Assembly: GCA_045545735.1 (NCBI GenBank)
Contig: JAZQBM010000008.1
Location: 186,001 to 250,000, forward strand
Origin: Fimenecus sp045545735
GTDB taxonomy: Bacteria; Bacillota; Clostridia; Oscillospirales; Acutalibacteraceae
Length of the DNA: 64,000 nt
Direction: 5' to 3'
In this document: positions 53,001 through 61,852 of the stretch, one piece after another
How positions within the stretch are numbered: the first letter of the stretch is position 1
Layout: each line of letters starts with the position of its first letter
Program-made: the position numbers and the translations under genes
Notes under the pieces: model-generated
Database searches by the model: none
Told to the model about the DNA's origin: nothing
The model's input: only the letters and a program-made list of their open reading frames with translations

Positions 53001-56000
53001 ACTTTTGTTCAGCCGGAAAGCAAAGAAACAGAAGTTTTATACGATGTTCTGTCAGCATTGAAGATTGATGATATTGACCTGACTTATGAGGGCGGTATTC
53101 TTGTAGCAAGAGATTATGATAATATCTGGAGTGGTAAAGAGTTTTATGAATTCCTTGTAAAAGAAGCTTTTGTTTTTGAAAAAGACGGTTCTGTTCTTGG
53201 TATTCGAGATGAACTGCTCAAAGATTTCAAAGAATTGTCAGAAAGCTACGGTGTACCTGTTAAGGACAGCATATTAAATCCCTATTGGCAACAGTATAAC
53301 GAGCTTAAAGCGGAAAACGCAGATAAACTGTTTTTGTATCAGGTTGGTGACTTCTTTGAAGCTCTTGGTGAAGATGCGAAGGATATGGCAGAAACCCTTG
53401 ACTTACAGCTCACTCACAGAACAATCGGTGATAATGTTACTGTTGATATGTGTGGCATTCCAAAGCACCGCCTTGAAACTTATCTTAATATGCTTACAGA
53501 CAGAGGCTTTGATGTTGCAGTATGCTCCCTTGAAAACGGTGAGAGAAAAAACTATACGATTGTTTCTCAAAACAAGGAAGCCCCCGTAGAAAGCAAACCT
53601 GTAGGAAGAATTGATTATCTTCATACAGACGGTAAAGTTCGTGAAAGCATCGAATATACGAGCGAATATCAGTTTGTAAAGGATATTAAGGAAGAAAACT
53701 ATTACGGCACACCTATGGAGGTTGTTCTGTATCAGGACAAGGACGGTAATACAATCTCAACTAAATTTGTTGAAGATTTAGACCCACCTCCACAAGGGTT
53801 CAAGAGAATACCAAGTCCTTATCTTGAAAAAACTCTTTCAGAAAGACTTGTTGACTTTTTTGAAAACTATGATTTCTACGGTTTCAGAGACACACTTGAA
53901 ATTGGTGAAACAAAAGATGATGCGGCAGACAAACTTGCTTTTGATTTACAAAATCCACAATCATTAGATTCGGCTATTGCAGAATTGAAAAGCATTGTAT
54001 CAGCCGAAGAAACAGAACCCGAAGATAAGCAAACAGCTCTTAATTTAATAGAAGAACTGAAACAGGAGCGAGAGAAAAACTCATTTATACCTGATTCAGA
54101 GCTTATCGGGAAAGAGGTCATTATTGACGGTAGCACTTTTGTTATCGAAAAGATTGACCCTGTATTCGGTGATGTATCAATGCGTGATACAACATCAATT
54201 TACCCTATAAACAGAGTTGAAAAGATAGGTTTTGTTCGTGAGCATTTGGCACCTGAAAAACAGAAATATGTAACTGAAAAGGTTGCTGAATATCCTGCCG
54301 TAGAAAACGGACTACCTTATGACATTGTTGTAGAAACAATTAAGACGGAAGAATCTACTCTTACTCCTCCCACTTGGGAAGAAAAGAAGGAGAAGGTAAC
54401 AACACTTCATCCTACTATTCCCGATAGTGAAAAACACAATTTCAGAATAACGGATGATAATTTAGGTGTTGGCGGTCCGAAAGAGAAATTCCGTAATAAT
54501 ATGGCTGCTATCAATCTCTTACACGAGCTCGAATTTGAAAACCGTCTTGCAACTCCCGAAGAACAGGAAATACTTTCAAAGTATGTTGGCTTCGGTGGTC
54601 TTGCTGATGCTTTTGATGAAAGCAAAACAAATTGGGCAGATGAATACAAGGAACTTATCGTTACACTTTCTCCCGAAGAATATGCTGCAGCACGAGAAAG
54701 CACACTTACTGCTTTCTATACACCTCCCGTAGTTATCCGTGCTATGTATGAAGCACTCGGTAATATGGGATTCAGTGAAGGTAATATTCTTGAACCGTCT
54801 TGCGGTACAGGTAACTTTATAGGTATGCTTCCTGACAATATGCAGAAGAGTAAGTTCTTCGGTGTTGAGCTTGATAGCTTGACAGGTCGTATTGCACAGC
54901 AGTTGTATCAGAAGTCCGGTATCACAGTTCAGGGATATGAAAACGCATCACTCCCCGACAGCTTTTTTGATGTAGCAATAGGTAATGTGCCTTTCGGACA
55001 ATTCAAAGTAATTGATAAAAAGTATGACAAGAATAATTGGCTCATACACGATTACTTTTTCGGAAAGACACTTGATAAGGTTCGCCCCGGAGGTGTTATT
55101 GCATTTATCACTTCATCGGGTACTATGGACAAGAGAAACTCAAATGTAAGAAAGTATATTGCACAAAGAGCCGAGCTTCTCGGCGCCATTCGTTTGCCGA
55201 ATAACACATTTAAGGCAAATGCAGGTACGGAGGTAACTTCTGATATTCTCTTCTTGCAGAAAAGAGATACTCTTGTAAACGATGAACCCGATTGGGTTCA
55301 CCTTGACCGTGATGAGAACGGTAATGAATACAACAAGTATTTCATAGACCATCCCGAAATGGTACTCGGTGAAATGGTTATGGAGTCCTCGCAGTTCGGT
55401 CATTCCTTGACTTGTAAGCCGTATGAGGACAGAAATCTTTCTGACCTTTTAAGTGAAGCAGTACAAAACATTCACGCAGAGATAACAGAGTTTGATATTT
55501 CGGAAATCGGTGAAGTTGAAGATAATTCAGTTCCCGCAGACCCGAATGTGAAGAATTTTAGTTTTACTGTTGTAGAGGATAAGATATATTATCGTCAGAA
55601 CAGCAGAATGAACCCTGTTGATGTTTCTGCAACTGCCGAAAACAGAATTAAGGGAATGATTAAAATCCGTGATTGCGTAAGAGAACTTATACGATTACAG
55701 ACAGATGACTACCCCGACAGTTCAATCAAGTCTGCACAGGACAGATTAAACACCTTGTATGACGATTTTACAAAAAAATACGGACTTCTTAATGCAAGAG
55801 CGAACAGATTAGCCTTTGCCGATGACAGTTCATATTGTCTTTTATGTTCTCTTGAAATCGTAGGTGAAAACGGTGAACTTAAACGAAAAGCGGATATGTT
55901 TACCAAGAGAACAATCAAACCTCATATTAAGGTAACATCTGTTTCAACTGCAAGTGAAGCACTTGCTGTTTCAATCGGTGAAAAAGCAAATGTTGATATG

Positions 56001-59000
56001 GACTTTATGTGTGAGCTTACGGGAAAGACGGAACAGGAACTCTTTGAAGAGCTCAAAGGTGTAATTTTCCTTAACCCGGAATACACAAATGAGTATAGCA
56101 ATGATGAAAGGTATCTTCCTGCAGATGAATACTTGTCAGGCAATGTACGAAAGAAACTTGAACTTGCAAGAAGAACTGCAGAGCTTTACCCCGATGATTA
56201 CAACATCAATGTGGAAATGCTTGAAAAGGTTCAGCCTAAAGATTTGACAGCAAGTGAAATTTCTGTTCGCTTGGGTGCAACGTGGCTCCCGCCTGAAGAT
56301 GTTGAGAGATTTGTGTATGAAATTTTGCAGACACCTCGTTATGCTCAATGGAATATTAAAGTAAAATATACCGAGCTTACAGGTGAATGGACTATTGCAA
56401 ACAAGTCTTATGACCGTACTAATGTTGTTGCTAATAACACTTATGGTACAAGCAGAATTAACGGTTACAAAATTATTGAAGATACTCTCAATCTTAAAGA
56501 TGTGCGTATCTTTGACTATGTAGAAGATGAACACGGTAATAAGAAACCTGTTCTCAACAAAAAAGAAACTGCCATTGCTCAGGGCAAGCAGGAAATGATA
56601 AAACAAGCCTTTCAGGATTGGATATGGAAAGACCCGAACCGAAGAGAAAGACTTGTAAGAATTTATAACGATTTATTCAATTCAATGCGACCTCGTGAGT
56701 ATGATGGCAGTCATATCACATTTTCGGGTATGAACCCTGAAATATCTTTACGACCTCATCAGATAAATGCAGTTGCACGAATTATGTACGGTGGTAATTC
56801 CTTACTTGCTCATGTTGTTGGTGCAGGTAAAACATTTGAAATTGTTGCTGCAGCACAGGAAAGCAAAAGGCTCGGACTTTGCAACAAATCGCTTATTGTA
56901 GTTCCTAACCACCTTACAGAGCAGTGGGCATCTGAATATTTGCAGTTGTATCCATCTGCTAACATTCTTGTTGCAACTAAAAAGGATTTTGAAACGAAGA
57001 ACCGAAAGAAGTTCTGTGCTCGTATTGCTACGGGTGATTATGATGCAATTATCATAGGTCATTCACAGTTTGAAAAAATCCCTATTAGTATTGAAAGACA
57101 GAGAGAAATGCTTCAACGACAGATTGACGAAATCACTCTCGGTGTGCAACAAATTAAGTATGACAGAGGTGAAAAAATCACCGTTAAGCAGCTTGAAAAA
57201 ACAAAGAAATCTTTACAGACAAAACTCGATAAGCTAAATGACCAAAGCCGAAAAGACGATGTTGTTACCTTTGAGGAACTCGGTGTTGACAGACTCTTTG
57301 TGGACGAAGCTCATAATTTCAAAAACCTCTTTTTATATACAAAAATGAGGAATGTCGGTGGTATAGCTCAAACCGAGGCACAGAAGTCATCTGACCTTTA
57401 TATGAAATGCAGATACCTTGATGAAGTGACCGGAAACAAGGGCGTTATTTTTGCAACAGGTACTCCTGTTTCAAACTCAATGGTAGAGCTTTATACAATG
57501 CAAAGATACCTTCAGTATGATGCACTTGAAGATAAGCACTTACAGCATTTCGACTCTTGGGCATCAACCTTTGGTGAAACTGTTACTGCTATTGAGCTTG
57601 CCCCCGAAGGTACGGGATACAGAGCTAAAACACGATTTGCCAAGTTCTATAACCTCCCTGAGCTTATGATGATGTTCAGACAGGTTGCTGATATACAGAC
57701 GGCAGATATGCTTAATCTTCCCGTCCCTAAAGCAAACTTTCATAATATTGCAGTTAAACCGACAGAGCATCAAAAGAAAATTGTTGAATCTCTTTCAGAA
57801 CGAGCCGAGAAGGTAAGAAACAAGATGGTTGATTCAAGTGTTGATAATATGCTTCTTATTACGAATGACGGCAGAAAGTTGGCACTTGACCAAAGACTCT
57901 TCAATGAAATGCTACCGGATGACCCGAACAGCAAGGTTGCAGCTTGTGTTGATAATGTTTATGGTATTTGGGAGCGAACAACTCCCCAGAAGTCAACTCA
58001 GCTTATTTTCTGCGACTTATCTACTCCGCATAATGACGGTAAGTTTAATGTTTATGATGACATTAAGAAAAAACTTATTGCTAAAGGTGTACCGGAAAGT
58101 GAAATAGCCTTTATTCATAATGCAGATAGTGAAGCAAAGAAAAAAGACCTTTTCGGAAAAGTCCGAGCAGGTCAGGTTCGAGTTCTTATAGGTTCAACTG
58201 CAAAAATGGGTGCAGGTACTAATGTTCAGCAGAAACTTATAGCAATTCATCATACGGATTGTCCTTGGCGACCCGCTGACCTTCAGCAGCGTGAAGGTAG
58301 AATTATCCGACAAGGTAATGAAAACCCTGAAGTTGAGATTTACAGTTATGTTACAGAGCAGACATTCGATGCCTACCTTTATCAGTTGGTTGAGAATAAG
58401 CAAAAGTTTATAGGTCAGATTATGACTTCAAAATCGCCTGTGCGTTCAGCAGAAGATGTTGACGAGCAGGCGTTATCTTATGCCGAAATTAAAGCTCTTG
58501 CAACGGGTAATCCTTATATCAAAGAAAAAATGGACTTGGACGTTGCAGTATCAAAACTCAAGCTTTTGAAACAGAACCATTTAAGTCAGAGATACAGTCT
58601 TGAGGATATGATTATAAAATATTATCCTCAAAGGATAAAAGAGGGCGAAGAAAGAATTGCCGGGTACAATGCAGATATTCAAAGAGCGAAAGAAAACACC
58701 TTCCCGAGTGTTGATAACTTCTCTCCTATGGTAGTTGAAGATGTTACCTATGACGAAAAGAAAGGAGCAGGTTCAGCTATCTTGGTGGCTTGTAAGGCGA
58801 TGACATCACCTGACCCGAAAGCAATCGGTTCGTATCGTGGTTTTAATATGGAACTTTCATTCAATTCCTTTGAGAAAGAATATGTTTTAACTCTTGTCGG
58901 TTCGCTCAGGCATTCTGTATCTCTCGGTGCTGATATTTACGGTAACATTACCCGTCTTGATAACCTTATATCTTCTATGCCTGATAAATTAAAGGCTTGT

Positions 59001-59219
59001 GAGGAAAGACTTACAGACACAAAGGTACAGCTTGAAAATGCTAAAGCAGAAGTAGAAAGACCATTCCCGCAGGAAGAAGAACTCTCACAGAAAATGGAGA
59101 GGTTAGCAGAACTCAATGCACTTCTTGATATGGACCATCACGAAAATGAAATTGTTGATGGTGAGGTTGAACAGGAAGAACGAGACAAATCCGTTAGAGA
59201 TAAATCAGTTGAAAGATAA
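50046..59219 (+). CDS. Giant polyvalent protein: MutS-I-like domains, adenine methylase, SNF2 helicase
   Basis: About 3057 residues, cytoplasmic. The N-terminal 265 residues (FLRTASNNFKYNFVEQILIY) resemble antirestriction/LtrC-type starts. Residues 281-398 are low-complexity and encoded over TnpV. Two MutS-domain-I-like segments lie near 771-855 and 1080-1169 (LYQVGDFFEALGEDAKDMAE, VDMCGIPKHRLETYL). An N6-adenine methylase follows: EPSCGTGNF near 1583 and NVPF near 1647. A SNF2-like helicase has HVVGAGKT near 2257, VDEAHNF near 2419, then GSTAKMGAGTNV and REGRIIRQGN. Such proteins are thought to enter or protect element DNA in recipients. ATG 50046 is six bases after GAGGTGA. Confidence 0.85.
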   Translation: MASKLQIITAMFNDEVGKVTSNLDNWTSFLRTASNNFKYNFVEQILIYSQRPDATACAEIGFWNEKMHRWVNRGATGIALFDYSGSYQKLRYVFDVSDTNSFYGYEVPRWEVKDRYHDEVAEALTNAFGDTADGGLESVIDDTARNMVEDNILDYLSTVNDSKYGSFLEELDDDNISVILKNALSASIGYMMMTRCGINADEYYDREDFEDIFNFNTPSSVIAMGMAVSDIAEMGLREIESTVKNIEKNEKKRNRTFDNNFSLEYDESAKTKNETERSNENVSDDLQTSGRLSNPEPDLTARGERYSWEVRYAEEEIPTGTQESLFRTDDSFGRADENNQTDGNRSGTDDGSAHGTVAEVAGSDGRTEGAESDAVGSYDEQHQDDSRGNSSEGTDLQLSGHDFDARWNGIEYFHQDKQKNELIKSFLTPYREEIAMFYESHQDKQERSDFIKSFFNSAPYEMTLSNGVKAGFEAYSDAIRLWRDDGTELREAWEKWFQIERSVFGMILIEEWTEPQALLLPGVDNQIEFIGTKVKDAILPLPQGAIDYVLGAGSGFSEGKMRVYRQFTESLSKEDNIKFLKNEYGIGGGTDAIPGTGYWHNHDAKGIEILDHYSVPERRTLLKWNYVEKRISELVKLDRYLSPKEKEMYPQWLDEQMAKEAAWKKTNEIRQFIREAPEEEQAPKEYRYEYNLGDTVYIGADEYTILSLEDPVILNDSQYPLFNKEFSKADFEKKVKENPANNHLRIEVEVERPIENNEPETEIDESNKPDFLVQYEQVKKENPDGVLLMHTGGFYIAFGKDAEIVSKHTHYLAPRKNFYGNVLTPCCEVLDFNLSYCQKELYANNNINIVIMEVDKGVVDRFPTPTVEITETLDAEYTDAFFINDGSNNVEWVYYNPDGNDGKGQFVNNLISYEDIIKAAELHTDEKEFFDYLGSVAHQTLSDYGTKEYKDDYEYFHSAVDLTDCTKETMQALVEEAKNAEAPVLTFVQPESKETEVLYDVLSALKIDDIDLTYEGGILVARDYDNIWSGKEFYEFLVKEAFVFEKDGSVLGIRDELLKDFKELSESYGVPVKDSILNPYWQQYNELKAENADKLFLYQVGDFFEALGEDAKDMAETLDLQLTHRTIGDNVTVDMCGIPKHRLETYLNMLTDRGFDVAVCSLENGERKNYTIVSQNKEAPVESKPVGRIDYLHTDGKVRESIEYTSEYQFVKDIKEENYYGTPMEVVLYQDKDGNTISTKFVEDLDPPPQGFKRIPSPYLEKTLSERLVDFFENYDFYGFRDTLEIGETKDDAADKLAFDLQNPQSLDSAIAELKSIVSAEETEPEDKQTALNLIEELKQEREKNSFIPDSELIGKEVIIDGSTFVIEKIDPVFGDVSMRDTTSIYPINRVEKIGFVREHLAPEKQKYVTEKVAEYPAVENGLPYDIVVETIKTEESTLTPPTWEEKKEKVTTLHPTIPDSEKHNFRITDDNLGVGGPKEKFRNNMAAINLLHELEFENRLATPEEQEILSKYVGFGGLADAFDESKTNWADEYKELIVTLSPEEYAAARESTLTAFYTPPVVIRAMYEALGNMGFSEGNILEPSCGTGNFIGMLPDNMQKSKFFGVELDSLTGRIAQQLYQKSGITVQGYENASLPDSFFDVAIGNVPFGQFKVIDKKYDKNNWLIHDYFFGKTLDKVRPGGVIAFITSSGTMDKRNSNVRKYIAQRAELLGAIRLPNNTFKANAGTEVTSDILFLQKRDTLVNDEPDWVHLDRDENGNEYNKYFIDHPEMVLGEMVMESSQFGHSLTCKPYEDRNLSDLLSEAVQNIHAEITEFDISEIGEVEDNSVPADPNVKNFSFTVVEDKIYYRQNSRMNPVDVSATAENRIKGMIKIRDCVRELIRLQTDDYPDSSIKSAQDRLNTLYDDFTKKYGLLNARANRLAFADDSSYCLLCSLEIVGENGELKRKADMFTKRTIKPHIKVTSVSTASEALAVSIGEKANVDMDFMCELTGKTEQELFEELKGVIFLNPEYTNEYSNDERYLPADEYLSGNVRKKLELARRTAELYPDDYNINVEMLEKVQPKDLTASEISVRLGATWLPPEDVERFVYEILQTPRYAQWNIKVKYTELTGEWTIANKSYDRTNVVANNTYGTSRINGYKIIEDTLNLKDVRIFDYVEDEHGNKKPVLNKKETAIAQGKQEMIKQAFQDWIWKDPNRRERLVRIYNDLFNSMRPREYDGSHITFSGMNPEISLRPHQINAVARIMYGGNSLLAHVVGAGKTFEIVAAAQESKRLGLCNKSLIVVPNHLTEQWASEYLQLYPSANILVATKKDFETKNRKKFCARIATGDYDAIIIGHSQFEKIPISIERQREMLQRQIDEITLGVQQIKYDRGEKITVKQLEKTKKSLQTKLDKLNDQSRKDDVVTFEELGVDRLFVDEAHNFKNLFLYTKMRNVGGIAQTEAQKSSDLYMKCRYLDEVTGNKGVIFATGTPVSNSMVELYTMQRYLQYDALEDKHLQHFDSWASTFGETVTAIELAPEGTGYRAKTRFAKFYNLPELMMMFRQVADIQTADMLNLPVPKANFHNIAVKPTEHQKKIVESLSERAEKVRNKMVDSSVDNMLLITNDGRKLALDQRLFNEMLPDDPNSKVAACVDNVYGIWERTTPQKSTQLIFCDLSTPHNDGKFNVYDDIKKKLIAKGVPESEIAFIHNADSEAKKKDLFGKVRAGQVRVLIGSTAKMGAGTNVQQKLIAIHHTDCPWRPADLQQREGRIIRQGNENPEVEIYSYVTEQTFDAYLYQLVENKQKFIGQIMTSKSPVRSAEDVDEQALSYAEIKALATGNPYIKEKMDLDVAVSKLKLLKQNHLSQRYSLEDMIIKYYPQRIKEGEERIAGYNADIQRAKENTFPSVDNFSPMVVEDVTYDEKKGAGSAILVACKAMTSPDPKAIGSYRGFNMELSFNSFEKEYVLTLVGSLRHSVSLGADIYGNITRLDNLISSMPDKLKACEERLTDTKVQLENAKAEVERPFPQEEELSQKMERLAELNALLDMDHHENEIVDGEVEQEERDKSVRDKSVER
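50887..51240 (+). CDS. tnpV: TnpV, nested in another frame of the giant gene
   Basis: A 117-residue TnpV-family protein: YRQVGDYQIPNLTLPQEE, LGKYGMLRKKFLQEHRKV, then a helical end with GVTEELKEQNQMQWVRMMN and ELIY. It is complete and in the usual order and length (about 115-120), yet lies wholly inside the giant polyvalent gene in the +1 frame. AAAGGAG at 50872-50878 is eight bases before the ATG at 50887, so it has its own start. The giant-frame product of the same bases is low-complexity (Gly/Ser/Asp/Glu). TnpV function is unknown; it accompanies transposons and conjugative elements. Confidence 0.8.
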   Translation: MFQMTYRQVGDYQIPNLTLPQEENVTLGKYGMLRKKFLQEHRKVYFAQMIASGELMRTIKQTETEAEQMMAQLMEQLQKSQGVTEELKEQNQMQWVRMMNNIRMTAEETVLKELIYS

Positions 59220-59725
59220 GTTGTAGGAGTATGATGCTTTTCTTTATGAGAAGCATCATACTCATCCCACACTTTCTCAGCTTCTTCAATGGTGTCAAAA
59301 TAAATATGTTTCTCTAAATAATCGCCAAGCAATATTACAAGTTCAGGGTTATGGTTTTCTGTATGAAATTGCCACTCAAGCATATCTTCAAGTTCTTCTT
59401 TAGCAAAGTAAAGACCTTTTTTGCGATAATCTTCCATTTCTTCAACAGAATATTCAATTGGGTCACTTATTAATCCTATATGTAATGCAACAAAGATTTC
59501 ACTAATTAGGTCTTCTTCTTCTTGAGTAAGCTCCTGCCTTTTTTTCTTAAGCTTATCTAATTCGTCAGGCTTAAACAACTCAGGTCGATTTTTGACAAGA
59601 AGAAAAAGTCGATACAAATTATCATAACGCTTTATTATTTTTTTCTTTTCTTCCATTGACTCGATATGCCATAGTCCTCGTATTGATATTGCAAGTCTGT
59701 CAGTAATTTCTTTTTCGTTTTTCAT
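59138..59725 (-). CDS. Hypothetical protein convergent with the giant gene
   Basis: A 195-residue charged, helical, cytoplasmic protein, unrecognised. Long helices (KKKIIKRYDNLYRLFLLVK, LDKLKKKRQELTQEEEDLI) are followed by YDASHKEKHH and a Ser/Thr-rich tail. A perfect AAAGGAG precedes the ATG by 8 bases, so it is real. Its last 82 bases run antisense to the end of the giant gene. It is the only minus-strand gene in the element part of the window, which suggests separate regulation or an independent acquisition. Confidence 0.65.
   Translation of the reverse strand: MKNEKEITDRLAISIRGLWHIESMEEKKKIIKRYDNLYRLFLLVKNRPELFKPDELDKLKKKRQELTQEEEDLISEIFVALHIGLISDPIEYSVEEMEDYRKKGLYFAKEELEDMLEWQFHTENHNPELVILLGDYLEKHIYFDTIEEAEKVWDEYDASHKEKHHTPTTYLSTDLSLTDLSRSSCSTSPSTISFS
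59227..59263. repeat. 13-bp perfect inverted repeat at the convergent junction
   Basis: GAGTATGATGCTT and AAGCATCATACTC, 11-base loop, starting 8 bases after the giant gene's stop and inside the minus-strand gene. No T run follows, so a Rho-independent terminator is doubtful; an mRNA 3'-end hairpin or protein-binding site is possible. Confidence 0.7.
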
Positions 59726-59884
59726 TTAAAATACTCCTTTATTTTTCTCTTCATTATATAAAGTGTCGAAACTGCAAAAAAGTAACACTTTTTTTTGAAA
59801 AAAAATAAAAAATTTTTTTGATTCTATTTATATATGTCGAAAAAAAGAAAAAGTCACACAAAAAAACTGTTTGTTTACAATTTA

Positions 59885-60080
59885 TTTACAATTCGAAAAG
59901 AAAAAAGATTATAAATGTTTTATTTTCCGCACTACTACGGGCAAAATGCAACAATCGTCAAATAGGATTTATCTTAATGAACAAAGTATCGTTTAGAGAA
60001 AATCTATCGTCTAATTGGCAAAAATGGTGCAGAAATGCCCGTAGTACAAAGGGCAGTTTTTCTTCAAAAATGCCCTATTT
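59885..60080 (+). ncRNA. Structured leader or small RNA with competing hairpins
   Basis: The 383 bases between divergent genes hold no convincing protein. From about 59930 the sequence becomes structured. TACTACGGGCA (59933-59943) is the exact reverse complement of TGCCCGTAGTA (60036-60046). AGGGCA (60050-60055) pairs with TGCCCT (60071-60076), extended by TTTTT/AAAAA around CTTC. TGCCC at 60036 can also pair with GGGCA at 60051, so the structures exclude one another. TTTACA near 59885 and TATAAA near 59910 could be a promoter (spacing is long). Also three ATCGTY-type repeats between. Either a leader attenuator for the 60109 gene, a small RNA or a second transfer-related site. Confidence 0.45.
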
Positions 60081-60108
60081 ATAATACTTTGTGAAAAGAG
60101 AGTGATTT

Positions 60109-60405
60109 ATGGCACGAATACCAAAAAAACGATGGCAGACAACAGACATTTACTTTGATGACTATTCTCCTACTGCAACAATCTTCACATATAACTACAA
60201 ACTCAAAAAGAAACTTTATAAATTCGCACAAGAACATCCTGAATGTTGCGAATTAAAAGAAGAATATACGGATGGCGGAGTTAAATATAAACTTGAAAAA
60301 AGTAGAATGTCAATTAGGTTTATTTCACCTTGCTCCGAAGAGAAAAAAGAAATGTATCGTAGTATTATCAATTCTATAAATAACAAGGAGGACGATTCTA
60401 TGTGA
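60109..60405 (+). CDS. Small conserved element protein
   Basis: A 98-residue protein, unrecognised: basic start MARIPKKRWQTTDIYFDDYS, YKLKKKLYKFAQEHPECCEL, GGVKYKLEKSRMSIRF, acidic end. Looks like a small alpha/beta fold. GAAAAGAGAGTGATTT precedes the ATG. Follows the structured leader and heads an operon with DUF3848 and Toprim genes. Confidence 0.62.
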   Translation: MARIPKKRWQTTDIYFDDYSPTATIFTYNYKLKKKLYKFAQEHPECCELKEEYTDGGVKYKLEKSRMSIRFISPCSEEKKEMYRSIINSINNKEDDSM

Positions 60406-60563
60406 TTGAAAACGATGAAATGTCATTTTATAAAAATCAAAACGGCAAAATTGAACACAATGGAAACTGCTGTAATTGTCCTAAAGAATGTAAACAGAGC
60501 TTTAGGGCAGAACTTCTTTCTTGCTCAAAGCTCAGGGAGGAGGTAAATGGAAATGACACTTGA
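60402..60563 (+). CDS. Small cysteine-rich protein
   Basis: A 53-residue frame starting GTG, overlapping the previous stop (ATGTGA) with AAGGAGGA 9 bases upstream. It contains NCCNCPKEC, four Cys in eight residues, plus another Cys later, which suggests metal binding. It ends by overlapping the next gene's start by 17 bases. Not recognised. Confidence 0.55.
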   Translation: MIENDEMSFYKNQNGKIEHNGNCCNCPKECKQSFRAELLSCSKLREEVNGNDT

Positions 60564-60891
60564 ACAGTTAAACACTGCACTTTATGAAAAAGTGTATGCA
60601 GAGCAACAGGAGTTTATAAGTTCATTAAAAACTATGACTCCCGAAAATATTATTCAGTATGCTTATGAACTTGTTATTCGTGAAGATATATTATTGTCAC
60701 TTGAAGAAAATGACCTTGATGCAAAACAGTGTAAAGCTCTTTTGAAAGAAAAGAAACCTCTTGATAAATTATTCCTTGCTTGGGAAAAACATGAGGGCGA
60801 CCATATGAATGAAATTCGTGATTGTATTGAGAATAAAGCCAATGACCTTATTAAACTTGCAAGAGTAAGAGCAAATAGGGACAGTAGATAG
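60547..60891 (+). CDS. DUF3848 protein
   Basis: A 114-residue helical protein matching DUF3848: ALYEKVYAEQQEFISSLK, ENIIQYAYELVIREDILLSL, CKALLKEKKPLDKLF. The domain is found in conjugative elements of Clostridia; function unknown. GGGAGGAGGTAA precedes the ATG. One base separates its stop from the next ATG. Confidence 0.8.
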   Translation: MEMTLEQLNTALYEKVYAEQQEFISSLKTMTPENIIQYAYELVIREDILLSLEENDLDAKQCKALLKEKKPLDKLFLAWEKHEGDHMNEIRDCIENKANDLIKLARVRANRDSR

Positions 60892-60892
60892 A

Positions 60893-61852
60893 ATGGCATA
60901 TTATTCTCAAAGTGCTATAAGCAGAGCAAAGGAAATGGATCTTCTCACTTATTTGCAGACTTATGAACCTAATGAACTTGTGAGAATTTCAGGTAACACT
61001 TACACTACAAAAACTCACGACAGTTTGAAAATATCAAACGGAATGTGGATGTGGTGGTCAAGAGGTATTGGCGGAAGAAGTGCTGTTGACTATCTTATGA
61101 GAGTTCGTGATATGACTTTCATAGAAGCTGTTTCACAAATTGCAAATGATGAAAGTGCTTTAAGAAAACAATTTGAAAACCCAAAACCGAAAGAAAAAAG
61201 AAATCTAATACTTCCGAGCAAAGCAGAAAACAATGATATTGCTATCAAGTATTTGAAACAAAGAGGAATTAACGAAAATGTTATTTCTTACTTCATTGAA
61301 CACGGTATGCTCTATCAAAGTGTGCCGATGAACAATATTGTTTTTGTCGGCTATGACGAAAACAATATTCCTAAATATGCAGGTATGCGTGGTACAGAAA
61401 AGTACAGATATATCGGTGATGCTTACGGAAGTGATAAGACTTTTCCTTTTCGGTTAGTAAATAAAGAAAATACAAATATTCATATTTTTGAAGGTGCAAT
61501 AGATTTATTATCTTATGCAACACTTCTATACGAGCAGGGTTCTGATTTCAAAAGTCAGAACCTTGTTTCTTTATCCGGAGTATATAAGCCGACAAAAAAT
61601 ATGAATAATGCACAGATACCACTCTCATTACAAACTGTACTCAAAGATAATCCGCAACTAAAAACTGTTTATCTTCATTTGGATAATGACTCTGCAGGGC
61701 GTAAAGCTGCAGAGGTAATAAGCAATTTATTGAAAGATAAATACACAGTAAAAAAACATTTTGTACCCGTAGGTAAAGATGTTAATGACTATTTATGTTA
61801 TTCAAAAAATCTACCATACAGAACTTTTGAAAAGGAGGTCGCTTGTAGATAA
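60893..61852 (+). CDS. DUF3991/Toprim primase-like protein
   Basis: A 319-residue protein. Residues 1-90 have a primase zinc-less N-domain of the DUF3991 kind (AKEMDLLTYLQTYEPNELV, WWSRGIGGRSAVDYL). A Toprim fold follows: HIFEGAIDLLSYATLL holds the catalytic Glu, and VYLHLDNDSAGRKAAE the DxD. Such proteins are presumed to prime or process element DNA during transfer. Its stop overlaps the next start by one base. Confidence 0.85.
   Translation: MAYYSQSAISRAKEMDLLTYLQTYEPNELVRISGNTYTTKTHDSLKISNGMWMWWSRGIGGRSAVDYLMRVRDMTFIEAVSQIANDESALRKQFENPKPKEKRNLILPSKAENNDIAIKYLKQRGINENVISYFIEHGMLYQSVPMNNIVFVGYDENNIPKYAGMRGTEKYRYIGDAYGSDKTFPFRLVNKENTNIHIFEGAIDLLSYATLLYEQGSDFKSQNLVSLSGVYKPTKNMNNAQIPLSLQTVLKDNPQLKTVYLHLDNDSAGRKAAEVISNLLKDKYTVKKHFVPVGKDVNDYLCYSKNLPYRTFEKEVACR

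Noticed and set aside
53403..53624. Minus-strand frames inside the giant gene
   Set aside because: Several frames of 60-160 residues occur on the minus strand here; none has a ribosome site or family likeness, unlike tnpV.
59818..60084. 88-residue plus-strand frame in the element spacer
   Set aside because: Lys/Asn-rich start typical of A/T-rich spacer, no ribosome site at its ATG, and it overlies the inverted repeats; structured RNA explains the region better.
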